Positions 26,681 to 36,139 of a DNA stretch of 64,000 nucleotides are shown piece by piece. The stretch is from the NCBI RefSeq assembly GCF_011801125.1, contig NZ_CP046171.1, forward strand, positions 3,968,001 to 4,032,000. Reading direction: 5' to 3'. The notes beneath the pieces were generated by a model. The model was not told the origin of the DNA. It ran no database searches and saw nothing but the letters and a program-made list of their open reading frames with translations. The number at the start of each line of letters is the position of its first letter. The first letter of the stretch is position 1. The stretch is from Nocardia brasiliensis (GTDB lineage Bacteria; Actinomycetota; Actinomycetes; Mycobacteriales; Mycobacteriaceae). The translations under genes and the position numbers were made by a program.

Positions 26681-26720
26681 CGTGCTCGGTCAGGGGTGTA
26701 GCCGCCCCCGACCGAGCACG
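26681..26720. terminator. Bidirectional hairpin terminator
   Basis: CGTGCTCGGTC (26681-26691) and GACCGAGCACG (26710-26720) are perfect complements, extended inward by GGGG/CCCC. The hairpin lies between the convergent amidase and coiled-coil genes and probably ends both. Confidence 0.75.
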
Positions 26721-26736
26721 ACTCCGCTCCGCTCGC

Positions 26737-27855
26737 TCACGAGGCCCCTGCCCGCGCCGGTCGATCCGCGGCCGGGCGGCGGGCCTCGGCCAGCAGCTCG
26801 TCCAGTTGCGCTTCGGCGCGTTCGGCGCGGGCGAGGGTTTGCGCGCGGGCCTCGTCGAGCGCGTCTATGCGGTGGGCCGCCTCGGCGCGCGCCTTCTCCA
26901 CCGCCGCAGCCGATTCCGCACGTGCCGCCGCGATATCGGCGGCCGCGGTGCGGCGGGTTTCGGTGAGTTCGGTGCGGGCGTTGTCGAGCTCGACGCGGAC
27001 CCGGCGCCATTCCTCGCGCGCCTCGTTGGCGGCTTCGATCCGTTCCATCGCAGCCTGCTCGGCACGTTCGGTCGCGCGCTCGGCGTCGGCGGCACGCTGC
27101 ACCGCGAGGTCGCGTTCGGATTGCGCCGCCGCCACTTTGGCCGCCGACTCACGTTCCGCGTGCGCGATCTCGGTGGCGGCCCGCCGTTCGGCGCGCTCGA
27201 CCTGCTCGGCTGCCTCCTTGCGGATCCGCTCGATCTCCTCGGCGGCTTCGCGCCGGGCTGTGCGGATCTCGGCTTCGGCCTCGCTGCGCGCGGCGAACAC
27301 GTCGTCGGCGGCCTGACGGGTGGCACGTTCGACCTCCCGCAGCGCGTCGTCGCGGGTGCTTTGCGCGTCGGCGATCGCGGCCTCGGCTCGCTCGGCCGCG
27401 CCGGCCGCGTCATCGGCCGCAGCCTCCGCCAATGCCCGCGCCTCCTCGGCCTCACGACGCGCCTGTTCGGCCGCGACAGTGGCCATTTCAGCCTCGGCGA
27501 TCCGCCGTGCCGCATCGGCCTGCACCGCCTGGACCTGCGCCTCCGCCACCGACGGATCACCGAGCGTGGACAGCTCCGCGACCGCCGCGTTCAGCGTGTT
27601 CCCGAGTTGATCTGCCAGACCACGGAACTGAATCAGCAGCTCATCCGCACGTAGCCGAGCCGCCGTGACCGGCCCCTGCGGCGTCACAGTGACGGAACCC
27701 TCCGCACCCTCCGACTCCTGTTGTAGCCGTTGCCTTTCCCGCCACGCACGCCATCTCGTGTGATCCGGGTGATCACAGTATTCCGAAGGGCGACCAGGCC
27801 CTCCACCACGCGTGATGGGACGAGCACAGCCCGGGTAGTTGCAGACGTTGGACAC
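26737..27855 (-). CDS. Zinc-finger-like, long coiled-coil protein
   Basis: A 372-aa protein. Residues 1-35 read MSNVCNYPGCARPITRGG with a further EYCDHPDHTR, a Cys/His set that may bind zinc. From about residue 85 to 360 it is an almost uninterrupted Ala/Glu/Arg-rich coiled coil. The layout resembles KfrA-like or SMC-like plasmid and chromosome structuring proteins, but I see no sequence match, so a DNA-organising role is inference. GTG 27855 is the start. The 200 bp upstream carry several ACGAAAC words that could be binding sites. The stop TGA opens a GAGCGAGCGGAGCGG word. Confidence 0.65.
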   Translation of the reverse strand: MSNVCNYPGCARPITRGGGPGRPSEYCDHPDHTRWRAWRERQRLQQESEGAEGSVTVTPQGPVTAARLRADELLIQFRGLADQLGNTLNAAVAELSTLGDPSVAEAQVQAVQADAARRIAEAEMATVAAEQARREAEEARALAEAAADDAAGAAERAEAAIADAQSTRDDALREVERATRQAADDVFAARSEAEAEIRTARREAAEEIERIRKEAAEQVERAERRAATEIAHAERESAAKVAAAQSERDLAVQRAADAERATERAEQAAMERIEAANEAREEWRRVRVELDNARTELTETRRTAAADIAAARAESAAAVEKARAEAAHRIDALDEARAQTLARAERAEAQLDELLAEARRPAADRPARAGAS

Positions 27856-27873
27856 CCGAATATCGTAGCGTTG

Positions 27874-28057
27874 GTTTCGTCAATAATGACGTATTCACAC
27901 GAAACGAAACCTGTCGTGTCGCAACATGGTTCGCCGACTGACCCCCTCATCCTGACCTCCGATAAGTGAACATTATCGGGGGTCAGCCCTTGGGTCAGCT
28001 ACCCAATCTCGCTGCTGCTATTACGTTTACGTTTGGTTGGTACATACGAAACGAAAC
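27874..28057. promoter_or_regulatory. Repeated ACGAAAC motifs upstream of the coiled-coil gene
   Basis: ACGAAACGAAAC occurs at 27899-27910 and 28046-28057, each followed by a similar G(C)AAC context, with the inverted copy GTTTCGT at 27874-27880 and ACGTTTACGTTT at 28023-28034. The region is clearly AT-richer than its surroundings. This looks like a multi-site binding region for a regulator, perhaps the coiled-coil protein itself. No gene of note lies between 27856 and 28147. Confidence 0.55.
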
Positions 28058-28147
28058 TGCTACGCAACGTCCTGAAAACTGTGCACCCTCTCCTCCCGAA
28101 CGACACTCCCTGCGCGACCAGGCAAAGGGGTCGGGGTCACCTTCTTG

Positions 28148-28498
28148 ATGGTGGTGCCGGTGACCACCGAACTATTCGCCTCGAGCGGGGGAATCCGCGG
28201 CGTCACACAGCCCCTGGCCGAGGCTCTGTCCGCCACCGATTTCACCGGCTACCGCCTGGTACCGGCCACCGGCGAAGCCTCCGAATTCGCGGAAGATCCC
28301 AAGGCCCTCGCCATCCCCACCCTTTACGCGCTCGACATCCACGGTCGTCCAGGTATTGACGACTTCGCGTTCACTCGCAGACTCATCGTGTCCGAACGCG
28401 CCGCCGACTTCCTGTGCGCACGCGACCCTGCACTGTCGAAGACGCGATGGGAAGTAGACCAGAACGGCCGAATGACCCGCCGCAGCGTATTCGACTGA
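28148..28498 (+). CDS. Hypothetical protein
   Basis: A 116-aa soluble protein I do not recognise. ATG 28148 reads MVVPVTTELFASSGGIRG; the track-like longer start adds one residue. The C-terminal half, RRLIVSERAADFLCARDPAL and KTRWEVDQNGRMTRRSVFD, has a protein-like composition with one Cys. Such small proteins sometimes act as immunity or adaptor proteins, but there is no evidence here. It lies divergent from the coiled-coil gene, sharing its AT-rich upstream region. Confidence 0.55.
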   Translation: MVVPVTTELFASSGGIRGVTQPLAEALSATDFTGYRLVPATGEASEFAEDPKALAIPTLYALDIHGRPGIDDFAFTRRLIVSERAADFLCARDPALSKTRWEVDQNGRMTRRSVFD

Positions 28499-29005
28499 AC
28501 ACGGGCATAACGCATGCCGGCCCAGCGAGAAGGGCACGACGCTGACCGGTCCAGGTTTAGTCGGTGCGACCGAAGTATTTCGGCGCAGTGCGGGTGGACC
28601 TGGTGTTTGGGTGCCTTCGTGCCAAAGCGCACCTCGCCGGGCGTTTCGTCCGCGGCCGATGCAACAGCTCTGAAACCAGCGCGAGAACGTCCGGTGTAGG
28701 CGACTTGGACCCTGCGCCCAGGCGGCCCCGGCGGGGCCCCGAGTCCTCGACGTGGTAGCCCACGGGCGCCGGCACCGACCACACCGGGATAATCATCTCG
28801 CCGATACTGCCTTGCACCGCAACACATTTCGAACCGTATAGGCACTCCCTATGGCACCTGCTGCTATTTGGTCTTTGCCGGTCGTCGTTTCCCCGGCATA
28901 CGGTGAAACGGTTCGACGAGGTGCGCTCCGCACGGTTCAGCGATAAATGCGCACCGCTTCAATTCTCGTCGATCGAATACCCATGCGATCGAAAGGGCAC
29001 ATGGC
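28499..29005. other. Long gap without a supported gene
   Basis: About 500 bp. Both strands carry short frames (for example 28557-28817 minus) with partial protein-like stretches such as DETPGEVRFGTKAPKHQV in another frame, but no frame has a start, ribosome site and consistent composition. It may contain a degraded gene. Confidence 0.35.
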
Positions 29006-29779
29006 ATGACCATGTTCGAAAACAACTCGGCGACGGGCGAACTCGTGGGACGGCGGGCGTTGGTCACGGGTGGTTCGCGCGGTATCGGGGCGGCGGTGGT
29101 GCGCCAGCTGCTGGCGGCGGGGGCGCAGGTGGTCGCCACCGCCAGGTCCGCGACGAGCACCGTGCCGGACGGCGCTGCCTTCGTCGCCGCGGACGTGCGG
29201 ACCCGAGCGGGGACCGAGGCGTTGGCGGGGGCCGCGCAGGAGATGTTCGGCGAGATCGACATCGTGGTGCACAACGCGGGCGGGGCGCGACCGTTCGAGC
29301 GCAGCTCGGCCATCCCGGACGAGCAGTGGCAGGAGGCGTTGGACCTGAACCTGCTGGCGGCGGTGCGGCTGGACGCCCTGCTCACACCCGCGATGCGGGA
29401 ACGGCGTACCGGCGCGATCGTGCACATTTCCTCGGCCGCGGTCCCCGCGGCGGTGGGTCCGTTCCTGCACTACACGGCGGCAAAAGCGGCACTGGAGAAC
29501 TACAGCCGTGGGCTCGCGGCCGAACTCGCGCCGTTCGGCATCCGGGTCAACACCGTCCTGCCCGGCCGCACCGCGACCCCGGGCGGCGAGGCCACCCGGA
29601 AGCTGTGGGCAGAGCTGGTCCCGTCCGAAGAAAACGGTGTCGGCGCGCTGCCGCCGCTGGGGCGTGATGGGCAGCCCGACGATATCGCCCATGCGGTGTC
29701 GTTCCTGCTCTCCGAGCGGGCGGGCTGGTTGACGGGGAGCAGCCTCGTCGTCGACGGCGGCGAATTCCCCCGGGGATGA
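29006..29779 (+). CDS. SDR family oxidoreductase
   Basis: A 257-aa short-chain dehydrogenase: RALVTGGSRGIGAAVV cofactor motif, IVVHNAGG, HISSAAV with the catalytic Ser, YTAAKAALENY with Tyr and Lys, and SSLVVDGGEF at the end. It is the first of a tandem pair with the SDR at 29802 (22-bp gap), so the two are probably one operon acting on related substrates. ATG 29006 is in a weak ribosome context; an upstream TTG or GTG gives no improvement. The LysR gene convergent downstream may regulate the pair only indirectly. Confidence 0.9.
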   Translation: MTMFENNSATGELVGRRALVTGGSRGIGAAVVRQLLAAGAQVVATARSATSTVPDGAAFVAADVRTRAGTEALAGAAQEMFGEIDIVVHNAGGARPFERSSAIPDEQWQEALDLNLLAAVRLDALLTPAMRERRTGAIVHISSAAVPAAVGPFLHYTAAKAALENYSRGLAAELAPFGIRVNTVLPGRTATPGGEATRKLWAELVPSEENGVGALPPLGRDGQPDDIAHAVSFLLSERAGWLTGSSLVVDGGEFPRG

Positions 29780-29801
29780 AGCGAATACGAAGGAGAAGGG
29801 C

Positions 29802-30539
29802 ATGTACAGCGACAAGACCGCGGTGATCACCGGCGGTAGCACCGGCATGGGATTCGAGATGGCGCGTCAGTTGGTGGACGGCGGCGCCCGAGTGGTGATC
29901 ACCGGACGCTCGCGGGAATCGCTCGACGCCGCGCAGGAAAAGCTCGGCACAAACGCGCTCACCGTTCGAGGCGATGTGTCGGCATTGGCCGACCTGGATG
30001 CGCTCACCGAGCGGGTGCGGAGCGAATTCGGCACGCTCGACGCGCTTTTCGTGAACGCGGGGATAGCCCGCGCCATACCGTTCGAGGAGACGACCGAGCA
30101 GTTCTACGACGAACTGTTCGCAATCAACGTCAAGGGCGCGTGGTTCACCGTGCAGAAGCTGGCCCCGCTCTTGCGCTCGTCCGCAGGGGTGGTGCTCACC
30201 ACCTCGAACGCGAATGTCATGGGCATGCCGAGCGCCGGTGTCTACTCGGCAGGCAAGGCGGCGTTGCGTTCGATGGCCCGTACTCTCGCCAGTGAGCTGC
30301 TCCCCCGTGGCATTCGGGTCAACGCGGTCAGCCCCGGCCCGATCGATACGGGCATCCTCGACAGCGGCATGACCGAGGCAGCCGCCGCACAGTTCAAAGC
30401 CGAGCGGACCGCGGAGAACCCCATGCGGCGGTTCGGCACCGTGGACGAGATAGCAAGAGCAGCACTGTTTCTCGCCTTCGATGCCACCTACACCACCGGT
30501 GCCGAACTGGTCGTGGACGGCGGCGCTACCCAGCTCTGA
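29802..30539 (+). CDS. SDR family oxidoreductase
   Basis: A 245-aa short-chain dehydrogenase: TAVITGGSTGMGFEMARQL cofactor motif, ALFVNAGIAR, TTSNANVMG with the Ser replaced at one position, YSAGKAALRSMART (Tyr and Lys) and GAELVVDGGATQL at the end. It has a strong AAGGAG before ATG 29802. The NSYK set reads slightly differently from the first gene, so specificity may differ. Its end overlaps the LysR gene by 14 bp, tail to tail. Confidence 0.92.
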   Translation: MYSDKTAVITGGSTGMGFEMARQLVDGGARVVITGRSRESLDAAQEKLGTNALTVRGDVSALADLDALTERVRSEFGTLDALFVNAGIARAIPFEETTEQFYDELFAINVKGAWFTVQKLAPLLRSSAGVVLTTSNANVMGMPSAGVYSAGKAALRSMARTLASELLPRGIRVNAVSPGPIDTGILDSGMTEAAAAQFKAERTAENPMRRFGTVDEIARAALFLAFDATYTTGAELVVDGGATQL

Positions 30540-31446
30540 GTTCGTCGGCCCGCACCGGGGTGAACGACGCGGACCGGTGCCACGTTTCCTGCCGCAACAG
30601 CTCGAGCAGGGCCGTCTCGGCCGGGCCCGCGTTGTGCCGGATCGCGGCCAGGATCGGTTGCGAGACCACCGGAAACACCGGGCGGGCCAGGTGCTCGTAC
30701 CCCTGGGGCACCGCGGAGGCGGGCACGAGCGTGACGCCGAGCCCGTGCGAGGCCCAGCGCACCGCCGTCGCCGCCTGGGATACCCGAGCGGCGGTGCTCG
30801 GGGTGAGTCCGTTGTCCCGCAGGACTTCTCGGAGCACGCCGTCGAGGGCGCTGTCCCGGTCGAACCGCACCCAGGGTTCGTCGGCCAGCTCGCGCAGTTC
30901 GACCCGGTCCCCCGCGAGCAGGCGGTGTCCGTCGCTGAGCACCACGACGAATTCCTCGTCGCCGAGGTGATGGGCGTCGGCCGAGCGTTCGTCGCAGGGC
31001 GCGGTCACCAGCACGAGGTCGAGCACACCTTGACGGCCCATCCGTTCCAGCTCGGCCGGATTGGGCTCCTCGAAGACGGTCACCTCGAGGCGGGGAAAGC
31101 GGCGGCGCAGCGCGGCCAGCGCACTCGGCAACTGCCGCGTGCCGAGACCGAGCTGCGCCGCCACCAGCAACTCACCCACCAGCTCCGCGCCGGACGCGCG
31201 CGCCGCCGCCCGCGCCCGCCGCGACGCGCTCACCGCGACCTGAGCCTCGCGCAGGAACGCGCGACCGACGACGGTGGGCACCAACCCGGTCGGGGTGCGC
31301 GCGAAGAGCGTCACGCCGAGCTCGCGCTCCAGGGCACGGATCTGCTGGGACATCGAGGGTTGCGCCACGTGCAGCAACTCCGCCGCCGCCGTCACCGAGC
31401 CCGCCTCGGCGACGGCCAAGGCGTATTCGTACTGCCGAAGGGTCAT
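30526..31446 (-). CDS. LysR family transcriptional regulator
   Basis: A 306-aa LysR regulator. The N-terminal HTH reads YEYALAVAEAGSVTAAAELL then QPSMSQQIRALERELGVTLF. The rest is the effector-binding domain (GELLVAAQLGLGTRQLPSAL, VVVLSDGHRLL, HGLGVTLVPASAV). ATG 31446 has AGAGGGA and is the family start; the longer frame adds an unsupported 19 residues. It lies convergent to the SDR pair, unlike the usual divergent LysR layout, so its target may be elsewhere. Confidence 0.93.
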   Translation of the reverse strand: MTLRQYEYALAVAEAGSVTAAAELLHVAQPSMSQQIRALERELGVTLFARTPTGLVPTVVGRAFLREAQVAVSASRRARAAARASGAELVGELLVAAQLGLGTRQLPSALAALRRRFPRLEVTVFEEPNPAELERMGRQGVLDLVLVTAPCDERSADAHHLGDEEFVVVLSDGHRLLAGDRVELRELADEPWVRFDRDSALDGVLREVLRDNGLTPSTAARVSQAATAVRWASHGLGVTLVPASAVPQGYEHLARPVFPVVSQPILAAIRHNAGPAETALLELLRQETWHRSASFTPVRADELRAG

Positions 31447-31519
31447 CGGTGACTGTCCCTCTCTACCGTGGATCGCGGTCCGCCTCGCGGTGTTCCTCCG
31501 CAATCCTAGGTTCGGGCGG

Positions 31520-32005
31520 TCAACACGCCTTGTCGAGCTGTTCTCGCAGGATGTCGCCGTGGCCCGCGTGCCTGGCGAACTCTTCGATCATGGCGAGCAG
31601 GGTCCAGCGCATGCTGACCGTGCCTTCGAGGGGATTGTCCTTGGTCTCGTCGAGGTCGAAGCGGGCCGCGATCTCCCGGGAACGCGCGCTCGCCCGCTCG
31701 AATTCGGCGATGACATCGGCCAGCGACTCGTCCTCGGCGACGGCGAAGGTTCCTTCGTCGCGCCGCGAGTAGCCGTCGCATTCGGCCTCGTCCAGCTCGG
31801 CCCAGAACCGCTGGAACCAGATCCGTTCCGCGCCCGCGGCATGCTTGATCAACGAGATCGGCGTGGTCAGCGACGCGACCAGCTTGCGGCGCGCGTCGTC
31901 CTCCGACAGTCCGCGCACGGTCTCGATGAGCGCCTCCCGGTTGCGGTCGAGCATGTTCTCGATGAGTGCGCGTTCGCCACCGACGGTGATTCGGTTGGTA
32001 TTCAT
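31520..32005 (-). CDS. DinB family protein (DUF664)
   Basis: A 161-aa four-helix DinB/mycothiol-transferase-type protein: MLDRNREALIETVRGLSEDDARR, HAAGAERIWFQRFW (the usual metal-ligand His) and LLAMIEEFARHAGHGDIL (the second His pair) fit the DUF664 family, whose members use mycothiol or metal. The ATG 32005 has AAGGAGTG upstream. It is transcribed away from the methyltransferase gene that follows; the 375-bp gap 32006-32380 shows no recognisable feature. Confidence 0.9.
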   Translation of the reverse strand: MNTNRITVGGERALIENMLDRNREALIETVRGLSEDDARRKLVASLTTPISLIKHAAGAERIWFQRFWAELDEAECDGYSRRDEGTFAVAEDESLADVIAEFERASARSREIAARFDLDETKDNPLEGTVSMRWTLLAMIEEFARHAGHGDILREQLDKAC

Positions 32006-32380
32006 GGGCTTTCACTCCTTCTGTCATGTGCTCGCGGGAAGTGCGAGCTGATCGCAGGGGTGCACAAAGCGTCCGGTGTCAGAACATCCGGGAAACGCGA
32101 ATCGCTCGCCGCTGAGAATGCGGACACAGCATGATGCGGGCCTTCGGCGCCGCAGGCGAGGCCTGTGCGAAGACCTACCGCCGAAAGTCAGTATGTCGCA
32201 GATTCCGATCTCCGGCTACTCGTTATCCGGGACCAACCCGAATCGAACCGGCCGTCGACGCGAAGCATATGGCTGAACCCGTTGCCGAGCAGCACTATTC
32301 GCGATGCCGCCTGCTTCGAGCAGTTGCGCGGCGACCGAGTGCACCCGACCGGCGGAACCTACTCATGCCACGATGGGCCG

Positions 32381-33136
32381 ATGACTCCGGCTCCACACGA
32401 CCGCGCATCCACCGCCGGCTCGGCGCGGCCCAGCGCCTACGACAGCTTCGCGCAGGGCTACACCGCGGAGAGCGAGACCAGCCTGCTGACCGCGTATTAC
32501 AACCGTCCAGCGCTGCTCGAACTCGCGGGCGACATCCACGGTCGGCGGGTTCTCGACGCCGGCTGCGGCGCCGGTCCACTGTTCGACGCACTGCGCGCGC
32601 GAGGCGCCGACGTGACCGGCATCGACGCCAGTGCGGGCATGCTGGAACTGGCCCGGCGGCGCCTCGGCCCCGAGGCGGACCTGCGGGTGGCCGACCTCGC
32701 CGACCCACTCCCCTTCTCCGACAACACCTTCGACGATGTCGTCGCCTCCCTGGTCCTGCACTACCTCGAGGATTGGGGCCCGACGTTGGCGGAGTTCCGT
32801 CGCGTGCTTGCCCCCGGCGGCCGCCTCATCGCCTCGGTCGAGCACCCGTTCGCCAACTTCCTGGCGCAGCGCCTGAACGGGAACGAGACCAACTACTTCC
32901 GCACCCGCAACCGGACCGAAGAGTGGACCATGGGCGGACAGACCGCCCACCTGAGCTTCTGGGATCGCCCCTTGCACGCCATGACCGACGCCTTCACCGC
33001 CGCCGGCTTCCACATCGACGTCATCAGCGAACCGCCCGCCGCCCCCGCCGCCCGCGACCTGGCCCCCGACCTCTTCGACGAAGCCACAGGCACCCGCTTC
33101 CTCTGCTTCCTGTTCTTCGTCCTACACACCAACTGA
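32381..33136 (+). CDS. Class I SAM-dependent methyltransferase (paralogue of 43986)
   Basis: A 251-aa methyltransferase with the SAM-binding VLDAGCGAGPLFDALRARGA, LADPLPFSDNTFDDVVASL and FRRVLAPGGRLIASVEHPF motifs. It shares YYNRPA, HYLEDW and NGNETNYFRTR-type segments with the gene at 43986, so the two are paralogues. ATG 32381 follows family alignment; the longer frame upstream is not supported. The substrate is unknown. Confidence 0.93.
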   Translation: MTPAPHDRASTAGSARPSAYDSFAQGYTAESETSLLTAYYNRPALLELAGDIHGRRVLDAGCGAGPLFDALRARGADVTGIDASAGMLELARRRLGPEADLRVADLADPLPFSDNTFDDVVASLVLHYLEDWGPTLAEFRRVLAPGGRLIASVEHPFANFLAQRLNGNETNYFRTRNRTEEWTMGGQTAHLSFWDRPLHAMTDAFTAAGFHIDVISEPPAAPAARDLAPDLFDEATGTRFLCFLFFVLHTN

Positions 33137-33169
33137 CCCGTACCGGGGCCGCGCGAGGAAGGGGTTCGT

Positions 33170-34636
33170 ATGCGTGATCGACCTGAGGTTCGGACAGCTT
33201 CGGGAGTGGTGCGGGGCGAGTGGACGGGTGGGGTCGCGGTGTTCCGTGGCATTCCGTATGCGCGTCCGCCTGTCGGCGCGCGACGATTCGCAGCGCCGGT
33301 TCCGGCATTGTCGTGGGACGGGGTCAGGGAGGCAGCGGAGTTCGGTCCTTCGGTGCCGCAAGCCGGTTGTGCCGGTGCGGATTCCGGGGACTGTCTGACG
33401 TTGAACGTGTGGTCACCGGATCTCGGTCCCGCTCGACTCCCGGTGCTGGTGTGGATTCATGGGGGCGCATATCGGGAGGGCGGGTCCAGCAACCCGCACC
33501 ACGACGGCACGCTGCTGGCCGCGGCGGGTGCGGTGATGGTAACGCTGAACTACCGCACGGGATTCGAGGGCTTCGCGCACATCACTGGTGCACCGGACAA
33601 CCGTGGGATTCTCGATCAGGCGGCCGCGTTGCGGTGGGTACAGGACCAGGTGGCCGTGTTCGGCGGTGACCCGGGCACCGTCACGGTGTTCGGTCAGTCC
33701 GCGGGCGCGGGTTCGGTGGCGGCACTGCTCGCCATGCCGATGGCGGCCGGATTGTTTCGGCGGGCGATCGCTCAGAGTGTTCCCGGCACCTACTTCACAC
33801 CGGATCTGGCCGCGGCGGTATCGGCATCGATCGCCGCGGAAGTCGGTGTGCGGGCCGACGTCGACGAACTGACCCGAATCACGCCGCGCGCCTTGGTCGA
33901 TGCGACAGACGCGATGGTGCGGCGGATGCCCGAGTTCGTCGATTCCTGGGGTCCCATGGCGCTCACGCCGACCCCGTTCTCCCCGGTCGTCGACGGCGAC
34001 GTACTGCCCGATACGCCGTGGCGGGCGCTCGCCCACGGGACCGCGCACGATATCGATCTGCTGGTCGGTCACACACGAGATGAGTACCGGCTCTTCAATA
34101 CTCGCCGCGGCGACACGGTGTCGGATGCGGAGCTGGCGACCACCTTCGGCCGCCTGGCACCCGGTATCGACTACCGCACAGCCTTTCCCGGCGCCACGAA
34201 CGCCGAGTTGTACGAAACGGTCAACGCCGACTGGCTCTTTCGCATGCCCAGTGTGCGGCTGGCCGACGCACACTCCGTCGGCGGTGGGCGGACTCGGCTC
34301 TATGAGCTCTGCTGGAGTTTCCGTCAGGACCAGGGCGCCTCGCACAGCCTCGATGTCTTGCTCGTGTTCGGCACACTCGGCGTGACGGAGGTCCGTGCGC
34401 ATCCCCGCGCGCACCCGGACGCCGCAGAAGAACTCACCGCCGTAGGCGACGCCATGCGGGCCGATTGGCTGGCCTTCGCCACCACCGGCGACCCGGGCTG
34501 GGCCCCATATGATTCGCGGTCCCGCACAACTCGCGTCTACACCGGGGTACCCGAGACCCAGCCGTATCCCGAGGAACCTTCCCGTCGGATCTGGGCCCTG
34601 CATCCCTTCGCGCCCCTCGATCTGAGGAGCAGCTGA
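33170..34636 (+). CDS. Type B carboxylesterase
   Basis: A 488-aa carboxylesterase. VFRGIPYARPPVGARRF starts the type B family, PVLVWIHGGAYREG is the oxyanion region, GDPGTVTVFGQSAGAGSVAA carries the nucleophile Ser177, and HTRDEYRLF and the His in FGTLGVTE/RAHPRAHP region complete the fold. Such enzymes hydrolyse esters. ATG 33170 has GAGGAAGGGG upstream. No signal peptide is evident. It is convergent with the WXG100-related gene. Confidence 0.93.
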   Translation: MRDRPEVRTASGVVRGEWTGGVAVFRGIPYARPPVGARRFAAPVPALSWDGVREAAEFGPSVPQAGCAGADSGDCLTLNVWSPDLGPARLPVLVWIHGGAYREGGSSNPHHDGTLLAAAGAVMVTLNYRTGFEGFAHITGAPDNRGILDQAAALRWVQDQVAVFGGDPGTVTVFGQSAGAGSVAALLAMPMAAGLFRRAIAQSVPGTYFTPDLAAAVSASIAAEVGVRADVDELTRITPRALVDATDAMVRRMPEFVDSWGPMALTPTPFSPVVDGDVLPDTPWRALAHGTAHDIDLLVGHTRDEYRLFNTRRGDTVSDAELATTFGRLAPGIDYRTAFPGATNAELYETVNADWLFRMPSVRLADAHSVGGGRTRLYELCWSFRQDQGASHSLDVLLVFGTLGVTEVRAHPRAHPDAAEELTAVGDAMRADWLAFATTGDPGWAPYDSRSRTTRVYTGVPETQPYPEEPSRRIWALHPFAPLDLRSS

Positions 34637-34648
34637 TCGTGGCGGTGG

Positions 34649-36139
34649 TTATCGGGGTGGGGGCTGCGGGGTGCGGCCTGGTGGCGCCGGGACCGGTTCT
34701 CGAGGGGGCGGGGGCGGTGGGGGTGAATAGGGTTCCACCACAATGGCTTTCGGCGGGTTCTCTACTGGTCCCGCGTCTGTCGGCGTGTATGGGGCTGGGT
34801 GTTTGGGGCTGCTGTCGGTGGGCTGGGCCGGGTAGGACGACATCGGGGTGGATTCCATAGTGCCGACCTGGGTCCTCGGGCCAGGCAGATCTGTGGCCGC
34901 CGCCCAGGGGTCGGTGGACGCGCGCCGGTCGATGAGGGTGGTCGTCGAACCGTCGGACCGGTACTGATAGGCCTCGGTGCTCGGGTACTGGGTGATCTGC
35001 CCGCCCGCGACGACCTCGCCGCCTTTACGGGTGATCGTCATGTCACCGTCGACGTGTGCCACCGGTTTGGCGATCTCCGGGGCGTAGGGGTCGACCGCGG
35101 AGTACTGCACCTTCAATGAACCGTCCGCGCCTTGAGCCACCCGGACGTCGGGCACTCCGGCACCGGCTTGCCTGCCGTCGACCGACACCGTCGGGTTCTG
35201 CCGGGCGATCAGCAGGCCGTTCTCCATGTCGACATACAGCGACACCCGCGACGCCTCGGCCGCCGCGTCGGCGGAGGGGCCGCGGTTGTCTCCGCGCATC
35301 GGATAGACCAGGCGGCCCTCGAGCCAGTCATTGATATTGAGGGCGATATTGTTCACCTCGTCCGTCGGGATGTACATGTTCTGCCGGTACAGACCGGCAC
35401 CGGTGACCGGGTCGAACCGCACCGCCACGATATTGGCGTCAACGCCTTGGTATTTGGGGTCGTAGGTGTGCCGATCGAGGGCTTCGGCCATCCGCCAGTC
35501 GTTCTCCGACACCGGATCTCGGTGGTAGACGGCACGGAACGCGGCGATCTGGTTGGCGCGTTTCTGTTCGTCCGTGCGTTGTATCGGCGCGACCGCGGCG
35601 AACTCGACGTTCAACGTGATGCGAATACCTGCCAGCTCCTGCTGGATTCGGCTATCGGCGGCCGAGACGGCATCGGCGGCCGCGACGATCCGCCGTTCCC
35701 AGTCGGCGCGGGTGAGCTCTCGATCCGGCGCGGGCACGATGCCCGCTGGGTGATAGACCGAAATCGGGACTGCGACGAACATGCCGCCCCCGCTCGGCAC
35801 CACGAAGCCCGCGCTCTCCGCGCCGGAGATCAGACCGCGCGCGGAGTTCAACGGCGCGTGGATATCCCAGTAGCCCTGTTCGAGCCGGCGCGCCGCGTCT
35901 TCCAAGGCATCGACAAGTGAGAATGCCTTCTTACGGTCGCCGACAGCGCGGTCGTGCGCTGCCTCGGCCGCCTTACCCCGCCAGTCGACATCGGTGACGG
36001 AGGTGACGTAGCGGTCGAACAATCCCTCGATCTTCGCGCCGCATTCCCGGAACTCGCGTGCGATGGTCAGCAGCGGCTGCGGGTCGTATTCGTCGAGTTG
36101 CCGCCTGGACGGGGTCAGCCTCACCTTGGTGCCCCCCAT
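34649..36139 (-). CDS. Large WXG100-linked protein with Pro-rich tail
   Basis: A 496-aa protein. Residues about 1-100 are helical with the WRGKAAEAAHDRAV motif, a WXG100-like element. The middle has ALDRHTYDPKYQGVDANIVA and MYIPTDEVNNIALNINDWLEG, a conserved module of uncharacterised mycobacterial and nocardial proteins. The last 80 residues are Pro-rich and may be disordered. A type VII secretion (ESX) substrate or effector is plausible, since the preceding gene is also WXG100-like. ATG 36139 overlaps that gene by 19 bp. No toxin catalytic motif was found. Confidence 0.7.
   Translation of the reverse strand: MGGTKVRLTPSRRQLDEYDPQPLLTIAREFRECGAKIEGLFDRYVTSVTDVDWRGKAAEAAHDRAVGDRKKAFSLVDALEDAARRLEQGYWDIHAPLNSARGLISGAESAGFVVPSGGGMFVAVPISVYHPAGIVPAPDRELTRADWERRIVAAADAVSAADSRIQQELAGIRITLNVEFAAVAPIQRTDEQKRANQIAAFRAVYHRDPVSENDWRMAEALDRHTYDPKYQGVDANIVAVRFDPVTGAGLYRQNMYIPTDEVNNIALNINDWLEGRLVYPMRGDNRGPSADAAAEASRVSLYVDMENGLLIARQNPTVSVDGRQAGAGVPDVRVAQGADGSLKVQYSAVDPYAPEIAKPVAHVDGDMTITRKGGEVVAGGQITQYPSTEAYQYRSDGSTTTLIDRRASTDPWAAATDLPGPRTQVGTMESTPMSSYPAQPTDSSPKHPAPYTPTDAGPVENPPKAIVVEPYSPPPPPPPREPVPAPPGRTPQPPPR

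Noticed and set aside
28557..28817. 86-aa minus-strand frame
   Set aside because: Partly protein-like but no ribosome site and frame consistency fails; left as unexplained gap.
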